DNA of 49,018 bases from SCQX01 sp035720945 (GCA_035720945.1 DASTNK010000035.1:1-49018); one strand, 5' to 3'. Numbered from the stretch's first letter, positions 28,478-35,954 are shown. Numbers and translations are program-made. The notes: generated by a model not told the origin, from the letters alone.

Positions 28478-30087
28478 GCGCGCAACTGCTTGCGGATGAT
28501 CTTGCCCGTGGCCGTCATGGGCAGCGACTGCACGAAACTGACCTGACGCGGATATTCATGGGCCGCTGCCTTGCGGCGCACGTGATCCTGGATCTCGGCC
28601 ACCAGATCGTCACTGGGGGAATAGCCGTCGTTCAGAATGATGAACGCCTTGACGACTTCGGTGCGCTGCGTGTCCGGCACGCCGACCACGGCGGCCATTT
28701 TGACGGCCGGATGGCTCAATAGGCAGTCTTCGATGGGCCCTGGACCGATGCGGTATCCCGCGCTGGTGATGACGTCATCATTGCGGCCCACGAACTGGAT
28801 GAAGCCGTTCGCATCGCGTATGCCGCGATCGCCGGTGATGAGATAAGGCCCGGCGAATTTTTCGCGTGTGGCTTCCGGGTTCTTCCAGTAGTTCAGGAAC
28901 ATGACCGGATCGGGTGCCCGCACGCCGATGTCGCCTTCGGTGCCGTCCGCCACGGGATGGCCGTGGTCGTCGACGATGGCGAGATCATGGCCGGGCACCG
29001 CACGGCCCATGGTGCCGATGAGTGGGTCGAACAGCGCCGAGCATGATGAGACGATCATGTTGCATTCCGTCTGTCCATAGAACTCGTTGATCGTCAGGCC
29101 AAGATCGCGGCGCCCCCATTCGATGAGCTCAAGCCCCAGTGATTCGCCGCCGCTGGCGACCGATACCAGTTTCAATGGCCAGCGCGCGCCGGGGTTGGCC
29201 ACCGTGCGCAGCATTTTCAGTGCGGTGGGCGGCAGGAACGTGTGGGTGACGCCGTGGCGCGACATCAGGTCGTACGCGGTTTCAGCGTCGAATTTCGCGA
29301 AGCGGCGGGCCAGCACCGGTACGCCATGGTGCCAGGAGGGCAGCAGCACGTCGAGCAGGCCTCCGATCCAGGCCCAGTCGGCGGGCGTCCACATCAGCGC
29401 CGCGTTCTTGGGAAAGAAGTTGTGCGACATCTCGACGCCGGGCAGGTGCCCCAGCAGCACGCGATGCGCGTGCAGGGCTCCCTTGGGCTTGCCCGTGGTA
29501 CCGGAGGTGTAGATGATGACCGCCGGGTCCTCGGCCAGGCTATCGGCCGTGAAGGGTTCGCCGGACTGGGCTTCGAGTTCGGGCCAGAAAGGTAGCCAGC
29601 CGGCTTCTTCGCAGTCGGCGTCGATGTCGAACGTGGTGACGAGGTCGGGCAATGAAGAGCGAACCTCGGCCAGCTTGCGCCGACCCTCGGCGTGGGTGAT
29701 CAGCGCCGCGGCGCCCGAGTTGCCCAGGCGGAACTGCAGGGCTTCGGTGCCGAACAAAGTGAACAGCGGCACGGCGATGGCACCGATCTTGTAGATGGCC
29801 AGGTGCGTGATGGCGGTTTCCACCGCCTGCGGCAGGAAAATGCCGACGCGGTCACCTTTTTTGACGCCATGCGCCAGCAGCGCGCGCGCGAACCGATCGG
29901 ACAATCGCTTCATGTCGTCGAAGGTATAGCGCGACTGTTCACCCGTGGGCTTTTCGTAGATCAGGGCCAACCGCCCGGAACCGTCCGCCCACTTGTCGCA
30001 AGCATCCACGCCGATGTTGTAGTGTTCTGGAACCTCCCACTTGAAAGCCTTGTACGTGGCCGGATAATCGTTTTGCGCAACCAGCAT
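28468..30087 (-). CDS. AMP-binding acyl-CoA synthetase
   Basis: ATP-dependent ligase of the ANL superfamily that adenylates a carboxylic acid and transfers it to CoA. The 539-residue protein has the P-loop-like motif IIYTSGTTGKPKG near residues 188-200. The adenylate-binding YGQTE (NEFYGQTECN) and the hinge region GRNDDVITSAGYRIGPGPIED follow. The catalytic lysine lies in TGKIIRKQLR at the C-terminus. The pattern is closest to acetyl/medium-chain acyl-CoA synthetases; substrate chain length cannot be read from sequence. The open frame runs far upstream, but MLVAQNDYPATYKAF at 30087, with AGGA ten bases before it, is the natural start. The last 10 bases overlap the DMT gene tail to tail. Confidence 0.9.
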   Translation of the reverse strand: MLVAQNDYPATYKAFKWEVPEHYNIGVDACDKWADGSGRLALIYEKPTGEQSRYTFDDMKRLSDRFARALLAHGVKKGDRVGIFLPQAVETAITHLAIYKIGAIAVPLFTLFGTEALQFRLGNSGAAALITHAEGRRKLAEVRSSLPDLVTTFDIDADCEEAGWLPFWPELEAQSGEPFTADSLAEDPAVIIYTSGTTGKPKGALHAHRVLLGHLPGVEMSHNFFPKNAALMWTPADWAWIGGLLDVLLPSWHHGVPVLARRFAKFDAETAYDLMSRHGVTHTFLPPTALKMLRTVANPGARWPLKLVSVASGGESLGLELIEWGRRDLGLTINEFYGQTECNMIVSSCSALFDPLIGTMGRAVPGHDLAIVDDHGHPVADGTEGDIGVRAPDPVMFLNYWKNPEATREKFAGPYLITGDRGIRDANGFIQFVGRNDDVITSAGYRIGPGPIEDCLLSHPAVKMAAVVGVPDTQRTEVVKAFIILNDGYSPSDDLVAEIQDHVRRKAAAHEYPRQVSFVQSLPMTATGKIIRKQLRAQG

Positions 30088-30158
30088 TTTGTCGTCCTGA
30101 GTGATCTTGTCATTGCCCTGGGCCGCGCTGTGCAACGCTGATGTCGTCTCCGACCCGC

Positions 30159-30176
30159 GATACGGATGATACGGAT
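30159..30176. repeat. Tandem 9-bp direct repeat upstream of the acyl-CoA synthetase gene
   Basis: GATACGGAT occurs twice with no gap (30159-30167 and 30168-30176), 72 bases upstream of the synthetase start. Two identical half-sites in tandem at near one helical turn look like a binding site for a tandem-binding regulator, or they could be a chance duplication. Confidence 0.5.
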
Positions 30177-30205
30177 AGGGGGTGCGCCCGGCGCTACATA
30201 TGCTA

Positions 30206-30266
30206 GCACCGAACCCTGTATGCGGTGCGGAAGGAAGGTCGATGCGGATGGCCGCACCCCGCATCG
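30206..30266. repeat. Cluster of interleaved inverted repeats
   Basis: Three perfect pairs overlap here: GCACCG 30206-30211 with CGGTGC 30223-30228; GGTGCGG 30224-30230 with CCGCACC 30252-30258; and CGATGCGG 30240-30247 with CCGCATCG 30259-30266. Because arms are shared or interlaced, only some stems can form at once. The segment lies between the acyl-CoA synthetase and FAH genes and has no coding potential worth noting. Confidence 0.5.
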
Positions 30267-30283
30267 TTTCCCGTGTGTGGCAT

Positions 30284-30324
30284 GCAACAGGGCTCGCCTC
30301 CATTGCGAAGGCGAGCCCTGTTGC
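30284..30324. terminator. Perfect 16-bp inverted repeat downstream of the FAH-family gene
   Basis: Bases 30284-30299 are the exact reverse complement of 30309-30324, with a 9-base loop between. It begins 21 bases past the stop codon of the minus-strand hydrolase gene, the position of a terminator, but neither side has a T-run. It may be a terminator stem without U-tract, an RNA 3' end stabiliser, or a copy of a dispersed repeat. Confidence 0.6.
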
Positions 30325-30344
30325 GCTGATGTCGGGGCGAGGCG

Positions 30345-31202
30345 TCAGTCGAGTAGACTGGCGTCCCAGGCGTGCACGGTCTGGCGCTGCTCGCCCAGGC
30401 CATCGATGCCCAGGTGCACGACGTCGCCCGCCTTGAGGTACAGGGGCGGCTTCTGGCCGAGGCCCACGCCGGGAGGCGTGCCGGTGGAGATCAGGTCGCC
30501 CGGATTGAGCGTGGTGAATTGGCTGATGTAGTGGACCAGATGGGCGACCCCGAAAATCATGGTGCTGGTGTTCCCGTTCTGGAAGCGCTTGCCACTGACG
30601 TCGAGCCACATGCCCAGTTTCTGCGGGTCGGGGATTTCATCGGCGGTCACCAGCCACGGACCCACCGGACCGAAGGTGTCGCAACCTTTGCCTTTGTCCC
30701 AGGTGCCGCCGAGCTCGAGCTGGAATTCGCGCTCGGACACGTCGTTGACGACACAGTAGCCGGCCACGTAATCCAGTGCCTCGTCCACGCCGACATAGCG
30801 GGCCTTGCGGCCGATGACCACGCCCAGTTCGACTTCCCAGTCGGTTTTGACCGACCCCTTGGGCATGACGATGGGGTCGTTGGGCCCGGTGGCGGCGGAC
30901 CACTTGTTGAACAGGATGGGTTCAGAGGGGATGGCTGCTCCGGTTTCAGCGGCGTGATCACTGTAGTTCAGGCCCACGCAGATGAATTTGCCGACACCGG
31001 CATAGGGCACGCCGAGACGGCCGGGATTTGTGATGACGGGCAGGCTGTTGACGTCGACCGCGCGCAGGGCGTCGAGTTGTTCGGGGGCGAGCGTGCTAGC
31101 TGAAATGTCGGGGATGACGCCCGAAAGATCGCGCAGTTTGCCCTGGGCGTCCAGGCAGGCGGGTTTTTCTTGGCCGACAGGGCCGTGGCGCAGCAGTTTC
31201 AT
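30345..31202 (-). CDS. Fumarylacetoacetate hydrolase (FAH) family protein, likely 2,4-diketo-3-deoxy sugar-acid hydrolase
   Basis: A 285-residue member of the FAH superfamily, metal-dependent enzymes cleaving carbon-carbon bonds next to diketones. The core has KSAATGPNDPI-type and VKTDWEVELGVVIG motifs (metal-binding acidic residues near 115-117), then YVAGYCVVNDVSEREFQ and ISTGTPPGVGLG. The closest functional family by pattern is 2,4-diketo-3-deoxy-L-fuconate or -rhamnonate hydrolase, which yields pyruvate and lactate; ureidoglycolate lyase-like annotation is also common for such proteins. The start is ATG 31202 (MKLLRHG); the upstream extension is shadow. It follows the SDR gene by 22 bases in one operon, which supports the sugar-acid role. 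Confidence 0.8.
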   Translation of the reverse strand: MKLLRHGPVGQEKPACLDAQGKLRDLSGVIPDISASTLAPEQLDALRAVDVNSLPVITNPGRLGVPYAGVGKFICVGLNYSDHAAETGAAIPSEPILFNKWSAATGPNDPIVMPKGSVKTDWEVELGVVIGRKARYVGVDEALDYVAGYCVVNDVSEREFQLELGGTWDKGKGCDTFGPVGPWLVTADEIPDPQKLGMWLDVSGKRFQNGNTSTMIFGVAHLVHYISQFTTLNPGDLISTGTPPGVGLGQKPPLYLKAGDVVHLGIDGLGEQRQTVHAWDASLLD

Positions 31203-31224
31203 GAGACTGTTTTCCTGTTCCGGG

Positions 31225-31971
31225 TTAGTTGGACCAGCCACCGTCGATGACTTGCGACGTGCCGGTGGTGAAGGAGGATTCGTCGGACGCGAGGTACACG
31301 GCCAGCGCCGCGATTTCTTGCGGGCGACCGACACGACCAATGGGTTGGCGCGCGACGAAATCATCGTGAATCTGCTTTTCAGACTTGCCGTATTTGGCGG
31401 CCTGCGAGGCGATGCGTTCACGCAGTGACGGGGATTCTATGGTGCCCGGGCAGATGGCGTTGCAGCGCACACCCTGGGAGACGTAGTCGGCGGCGATGGC
31501 CTTGGTCATCCCGATGACGGCGGCCTTGGTGGTGCCGTAGACGAACCGGTTGGGCACGCCCTTGATACTGGAGGCGGCCGAGGACATGTTGATGATGGAG
31601 CCGCGTTTCTGTTGGAGCATGCCGGGCAGGAAGGCGCGGATCATGTGGTACATGGAGGTGACGTTCAGTTCGAGAGAGAACGACCAGGCATCGGGTTCGC
31701 AGCCAAGGATGTTGCCATCGTGGACGTAGCCGGCACAGTTGAAGAGAACGTCCACGCTGCCCAATTCGTGCGCCAGCGTGGCGATCTGGTCGGGGCGGGT
31801 GACGTCGAGCACACGGGTTTCGCAGTCTTGTATGTGGGCGAGCGTGTGCGGGTTGATATCGGTGGCGATGACGCGGGCGCCTTCCGCCGCGAACGCTTCG
31901 GCGGTCGCCCGGCCAATGCCTTGTCCCGCGGCGGTAACCACCGCGGTTTTTCCTGTCAGACGGTTCGTCAT
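31225..31971 (-). CDS. SDR-family dehydrogenase, DHRS6/2-keto-3-deoxy-L-fuconate dehydrogenase-like
   Basis: A 248-residue classical short-chain dehydrogenase. The cofactor loop is TAAGQGIG (residues 13-20), Asp38 after the second strand indicates NAD preference, NCAG is at 78-81, and the catalytic YxxxK is Tyr145/Lys149 with the serine near 133. The segment SSIKGVPNRFVYGTTKAA and the motif CPGTIESPSLRERI match the branch containing human DHRS6/BDH2 and bacterial 2-keto-3-deoxy-L-fuconate dehydrogenase. With the adjacent FAH hydrolase it would form the last two steps of a non-phosphorylated fuconate- or rhamnonate-type pathway. The dehydratase and aldose dehydrogenase are not in this window. 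Confidence 0.84.
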   Translation of the reverse strand: MTNRLTGKTAVVTAAGQGIGRATAEAFAAEGARVIATDINPHTLAHIQDCETRVLDVTRPDQIATLAHELGSVDVLFNCAGYVHDGNILGCEPDAWSFSLELNVTSMYHMIRAFLPGMLQQKRGSIINMSSAASSIKGVPNRFVYGTTKAAVIGMTKAIAADYVSQGVRCNAICPGTIESPSLRERIASQAAKYGKSEKQIHDDFVARQPIGRVGRPQEIAALAVYLASDESSFTTGTSQVIDGGWSN

Positions 31972-32039
31972 GTCGTGCTCCGGAATCGAATCGAGTGGGC
32001 CGGCACTGTGGCGGATGCCACAAGCAAGCTGGTTTTATT

Positions 32040-32260
32040 CGTGAAATTTAATTTTCTACGCTGTGTTGTGCATCCTAAACCAGTATTCCACTCTGATCAA
32101 TCCCGAATTTTCCTTATATCATCGGAAATATAACTTTCCGGTGGGCGAGATTGGAGGCTTTCTGGATGGTGATGATCGCACCAATTTTTGTCGAATTCGA
32201 GAAAATATATTTTTATATATAAATATATATTTCGTTTGTGAAAAATATGAGTAATAATGC
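32040..32260. other. AT-rich gene-free region between the SDR and iclR genes
   Basis: The 424 bases from 31972 to 32395 hold no gene. Within them, 32040-32260 is strongly AT-rich: by hand count 32161-32260 is about 26% G+C, against a GC-rich surrounding. Bases 32203-32231 are almost pure A/T with alternating TATATA and A-tracts, likely curved or easily melted DNA. This is the divergent promoter region for the SDR-FAH operon and iclR, and it contains an operator-like palindrome. Confidence 0.75.
32123..32140. promoter_or_regulatory. Putative IclR-family operator
   Basis: CGGAAA-tataac-TTTCCG is a perfect inverted repeat. A further TTTCC half-site lies at 32109-32113, giving TTTCC, GGAAA, TTTCC in series. 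IclR-family proteins often bind GGAAA/TTTCC-type palindromes near their own divergent promoters. It sits between the SDR and iclR starts, the right place for a local regulator. Confidence 0.5.
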
Positions 32261-32395
32261 CAGTGTTCGGCTTGATGGGTCCGGATATTCAAATTCGAAT
32301 GGGTGTGGTCAATCAAACCAACTCATCCTTCCGTCGGGGGGCGAGTCGTGCGCACCACACAAAAAGAGCATCTCCCATACAAAAAGGATCATCTC

Positions 32396-33328
32396 ATGAA
32401 ACGTGTTTCCGCGACGACAAAGCTGGTTCGGGCTGGCGATGGATCCTCGGTACAGAGCGATTCCGCATCGCGCGGCATGGCCGACGCACAGAATGGGGAC
32501 TCCGACGCAAAGAACGGGGGCCCTGGCGCAAGCGCCGGCACCACACGCTACGCCGCGCCGGCGTTGGAAAAGGGCCTGGACATCCTCGAGGCGCTGAGTG
32601 TCAGCGGCGAGGGGTACACGCTCAATGAACTGTGCCAGACGCTTGGGCGCAACGCGAGTGAGCTGTTCCGCATGGTGGTCACGCTGCAGCGGCGCGGCTA
32701 CATCGAGGCTGGGCCGGGCGATCGCTACACATTGACACTCAAAATGTTCCAGCTCGCGCACCGCCAACCGTCGTTGCGGTCTTTGACCGATGTCGCGCTA
32801 CCCTTGTTGCGTGAATTGTCGGAGCGCGCGCGCCAGTCCTGCCACCTGTCGATCTTCCAGGATGGACGGGTGGTGATCATCGCCCAGGTCGACAGCCCGG
32901 AACGCTGGTCGTTCGGGTTGAAAGTGGGGGTGGCCATGGGGTTGGTGGACACCTCGTCCGGGCACGTGCTGCTGGCGTCGCAGAACGAGGTCGAGCGTGC
33001 GCGCATGCTGGGTGGCCATGTCCGGGTCGAGGGCGAATTGGCCATGGACCCCGGGCAGCTCTTCCCCCTGCTCGATGCGGCTAGGACCAACGGTTATGCC
33101 TCCATGCCCAGCGTGCAGATCCAGGGGGTCACCAACATCGCGTTCCCCATCCGCGGTCCGGGCGGGCGGGTGGTCGCGGCCGTGAACGTGCCGCATATCG
33201 CACGCATAGACGGCCAGCATCGGCCCGACGTGGATCAGATCAAGGTCATCATGGCGGATGTGTGCGGGCGGTTGTCCGCTCGGCTCGGATACGACGCCGG
33301 CCAGGCGGCGCCGCGCGGGGATCTATAG
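32396..33328 (+). CDS. IclR-family transcriptional regulator
   Basis: A 310-residue regulator. An unusual hydrophilic N-terminal extension of about 50 residues, rich in Ser, Asp, Asn and Gly, comes first. The winged HTH follows (APALEKGLDILEALSVSGEGYTLNELCQTLGRNASELFR broken across residues 55-95), then the IclR effector domain (about 130-300, including SCHLSIFQDGRVVIIAQVDSP and GVTNIAFPIRGPGG). ATG 32396 has AAGGA at 32384-32388; an earlier frame start at 32303 is less likely. It is divergent from the SDR-FAH operon and probably controls it in response to a sugar acid or its keto product. The effector is unknown. Confidence 0.88.
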   Translation: MKRVSATTKLVRAGDGSSVQSDSASRGMADAQNGDSDAKNGGPGASAGTTRYAAPALEKGLDILEALSVSGEGYTLNELCQTLGRNASELFRMVVTLQRRGYIEAGPGDRYTLTLKMFQLAHRQPSLRSLTDVALPLLRELSERARQSCHLSIFQDGRVVIIAQVDSPERWSFGLKVGVAMGLVDTSSGHVLLASQNEVERARMLGGHVRVEGELAMDPGQLFPLLDAARTNGYASMPSVQIQGVTNIAFPIRGPGGRVVAAVNVPHIARIDGQHRPDVDQIKVIMADVCGRLSARLGYDAGQAAPRGDL

Positions 33329-33338
33329 AATTCCCGGC

Positions 33339-34091
33339 ATGGACGCCTTTTTACTCGTCTTCGGCGCTGGCCTGCTGGCCGGCGCCATGAATGCCCTGGC
33401 CGGGGGTGGCTCGTTCGTGAGCCTGCCGGCGCTGATCGCCGTCGGCATCCCGTCGGTGCAGGCCAGCGCGTCAGGCGCGGTCGCCCTGTTTTCGGGGGGC
33501 GCCGCCAGTGCGTGGGCGTATCGTGACGGGTTGGGGCCGATCGGCCCGGTGTCCGTGCGCGCCATTTTCCTGGCGACAGTGGTCGGTGGGGCGGGCGGTG
33601 CCATCCTGTTGCTGCTGACTCCCACGAAAGTCTTTGATGTGTTGGTGCCATGGCTCATGCTTCTGGCCTTGCTGGCGCTGGCTTTCGGCAAACGGCTGGG
33701 CGAGTGGCTGCGCCAGCGCTATCGGATCGGCGCGGCGGCGGTGTTGGCCATACAGTTCGTTCTGGGGGCTTACGGAGGATATTTCGGCGGCGCGGTCGGG
33801 CTCATGATGATGGCGGTGTGGGGTTTGCTGGAAAGCCGGGACTTGAAAAGCCTGAGCGCGCCCCGCACGCTGATGGTGGTGGCCGCGCGCACCATCGCCA
33901 TACTCATTTTCATCGGTGCGGATGCCGTGCGCTGGCCGGAGACCCTGGTCATGCTCGTCGCCGCAGTGATCGGGGGGTATGTTGGGGCTTTGGCGGGGCG
34001 CCGCGCGCCGGCAGGCCTGATTCGGGGCGGAACACTGCTGCTCACGACAGGCATCACGGTGGCGTTTTTCCTCCGGGCCTACGGAGGCTAG
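33339..34091 (+). CDS. TauE/SafE (DUF81) family sulfite/anion permease
   Basis: A 250-residue membrane protein with about eight hydrophobic segments. It carries the family's two glycine-rich repeats: LLAGAMNALAGGGSFVSLPAL near the N-terminus and QFVLGAYGGYFGGAVGLMMM in the second half. Members move sulfite, sulfoacetate, taurine products or other organic anions; the substrate here is not evident. It begins ten bases after the iclR stop, so it may be cotranscribed with the regulator and could export or import the anion linked to the pathway. Confidence 0.85.
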   Translation: MDAFLLVFGAGLLAGAMNALAGGGSFVSLPALIAVGIPSVQASASGAVALFSGGAASAWAYRDGLGPIGPVSVRAIFLATVVGGAGGAILLLLTPTKVFDVLVPWLMLLALLALAFGKRLGEWLRQRYRIGAAAVLAIQFVLGAYGGYFGGAVGLMMMAVWGLLESRDLKSLSAPRTLMVVAARTIAILIFIGADAVRWPETLVMLVAAVIGGYVGALAGRRAPAGLIRGGTLLLTTGITVAFFLRAYGG

Positions 34092-34144
34092 TCTCCGGCT
34101 CGGGGCCGTTCATGTGCCGCACGGGGAGTTCCCTGGTGCTTCGT

Positions 34145-34806
34145 GTTCCGCCGCTGTCGTCCCTGCGCTTTGACCCCGCCTACCGAAAGATCTCGCGACG
34201 CTATTACGAACGCCCGGACGAATTCGCCGATGCGTTCGCTCGTGCATGGTTCAAGCTGACCCATCGCGACATGGGGCCGAAGACGCGCTACCTTGGTCCG
34301 GAAATTCCGAGGAAGACCCGATCTGGCAAGACCCGCTGCCCGCAGCCATGCTGCCGGCGCCCAGTGCGTCGGACACCGCCGCCTTGAAAGCGAGGGTCGC
34401 GGCCCCGGGCCTGACCGTTTCTGAATTGGTGGTCACCGCGTGGGCCTCGACATCCACCTTTCGTGGCGGCGACAAGCGTGGTGTATTCGTGACCCGGCCC
34501 GCTACGTTGAGCAATGACTTCTTCGTCAATCTGCTGGACATAGGCACCGAGTGGAGGCAAGCCGCCGATGACGCCTATGAAGGCAAGGACCGCAAGACGG
34601 GCACCAGCCGATGGATCGGAACGCGGGCCGATCTGATATTCGGCTCCAACTCCGAACTGCGCGCCGAGGCCGAGGTCTATGCCAGTTCCGGCGCCAAGGA
34701 GAAATTCGTGAAGGACTTCATTGCCGCGCTGCTTGTATCCGCGGTCTATGGGGGGCGTCTGCCTTGTTGCAGCCGCTCATTGGCGAGCATTTTCAGTCCA
34801 TCGTAA
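34145..34806 (+). pseudogene. katG: Decayed catalase-peroxidase (katG) remnant
   Basis: Only part of KatG survives, in two frames. Frame one reads SLRFDPAYRKISRRY...WFKLTHRDMGPKTRYLGPE, the family's C-terminal half. A frameshift near 34308-34310 moves the match to another frame (EEDPIWQDPLP, SELVVTAWASTSTFRGGDKRG). At about 34480 the match jumps straight to VFVTRPATLSNDFFVNLLD, skipping roughly 150 residues, then runs through RADLIFGSNSELRAEAEVYASS to FVKDFIAA before losing similarity. The N-terminal half with the haem-binding and active-site residues is absent. It cannot make active enzyme. A 186-residue open frame (34246-34806) remains but has no independent function that can be supported. 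Confidence 0.88.
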
Positions 34807-34807
34807 G

Positions 34808-34826
34808 GACAATGATTCTTATTTGC
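34808..34826 (-). promoter_or_regulatory. Fur-box-like site upstream of the iron importer
   Basis: Read on the minus strand, this 19-mer matches the classic Fur consensus (GATAATGATAATCATTATC) at 14 of 19 positions by hand alignment, with the AATCATT core intact. It lies about 75 bases before the binding-protein start, where Fur with iron would block transcription. An AT-rich tail (AATAGAATAATCG) follows and may hold an overlapping second site. Confidence 0.6.
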
Positions 34827-34900
34827 AATAGAATAATCGTTCCAAAAGTTCTTTGTCCATCTATCTATTTTTGGACAATTCATTCCCGGAGTCTGGATTC

Positions 34901-35932
34901 ATGCAAAAGCTCGATCGCCGAACACTGTTGCGCACCGGTGTCGTAGTGGGTTCCACCGCCTTGCTGGGCGCACGCGGCCTGCGCGCCGCCTGGGCCGACG
35001 AAGCGCGGACGCTCACGTTGTACAACGGGCAGCACACGCACACCACCGCGGCGCTGGTCGACGCTTTCACCAAATCCACGGGCATCAAGGTTGCCATACG
35101 CAAGGGCAGCAGCTCGCAACTCGCCAATCAGATCATCGAGGAAGGTTCGCATTCTCCTGCCGACGTGTTTTATTCCGAGGAGAGCCCGCCCGTGGTGAAG
35201 CTGGCGGAGAAAGGGCTGCTGGCGCAGTTGGATCCCAAGACCCTCAAGCAAGTCCGCCCGGGTTACACGTCCCGCAAAGGTGACTGGATCGGGGTCACGG
35301 CGCGTTGCCGCGTCATCGCCTATAACACCAACATGGTCAAGGAGAGCGAACTGCCCAGGTCGGTGCTCGACATGGCGACCGCCAAGTGGAAGGGCAAGGT
35401 CGCCTTCGTGCCGACCAGCGGCGCCTTCCAGGAGCAGATCGTCGCGATCGAGCAATTGAAGGGCCGTGCGGTGGCGTTGAAATGGTTGGAAGGGTTGAAG
35501 AAATACGGCGTGGTCTACAACGGGAACATGGCGGCGATGAAGGCGGTGGAGCGCGGCGAGATCGCCACCGCGCTCATCAACAACTATTACTGGTTCGTGG
35601 TGGCCCAGGAAGTGGGAGCCAAGAACATGCATTCGGCGCTGTACTACACCGGCGACAAGGACCCTGGCGCGTTGATCACCGTCTCCGCCGCCGGCATACT
35701 CAAAACTTCGAAAAAACAAGCGCTGGCGCAGAAGCTGATGGCCTATATGGTCAGCCCGGAGGGACAGACGGTCATCGCCGCGTCGGTGGCGGAGTATCCG
35801 TTGCGTCCGGGCATCAAGTCGCCGTACGACGTCAAGCCGTTCGATGAGCTCGACCCGCCGCCCATCACGCCCGCCGATCTCGGCGATGCGGGTGATGCGC
35901 TGATTTTGCGGCGCGAGGCGGGGTTGGCCTGA
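34901..35932 (+). CDS. fbpA: Ferric iron ABC transporter, periplasmic binding protein (FbpA/AfuA type)
   Basis: Class II periplasmic binding protein of 343 residues. It begins with a twin-arginine-like signal peptide (DRRTLLRTG, then a hydrophobic stretch ending AAWADE, probable cleavage after AWA). The mature protein opens TLTLYNGQHTHTTAALVDAF, typical of ferric-binding proteins, and contains the adjacent tyrosines Tyr229-Tyr230 in NNYYWF that coordinate Fe(III) in FbpA proteins. The frame is open from 34853, but GGAG at 34888-34891 and the signal peptide place the start at ATG 34901. It leads a binding protein-permease-ATPase operon preceded by a Fur-like box. Confidence 0.9.
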   Translation: MQKLDRRTLLRTGVVVGSTALLGARGLRAAWADEARTLTLYNGQHTHTTAALVDAFTKSTGIKVAIRKGSSSQLANQIIEEGSHSPADVFYSEESPPVVKLAEKGLLAQLDPKTLKQVRPGYTSRKGDWIGVTARCRVIAYNTNMVKESELPRSVLDMATAKWKGKVAFVPTSGAFQEQIVAIEQLKGRAVALKWLEGLKKYGVVYNGNMAAMKAVERGEIATALINNYYWFVVAQEVGAKNMHSALYYTGDKDPGALITVSAAGILKTSKKQALAQKLMAYMVSPEGQTVIAASVAEYPLRPGIKSPYDVKPFDELDPPPITPADLGDAGDALILRREAGLA

Positions 35933-35954
35933 TTCTGTAGCGATCGATTCCACT

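Noticed and set aside
34246..34806. 186-residue open frame as an intact gene
   Set aside because: It is a katG fragment with an internal deletion and a frameshift at its upstream side, so it is treated as pseudogene.
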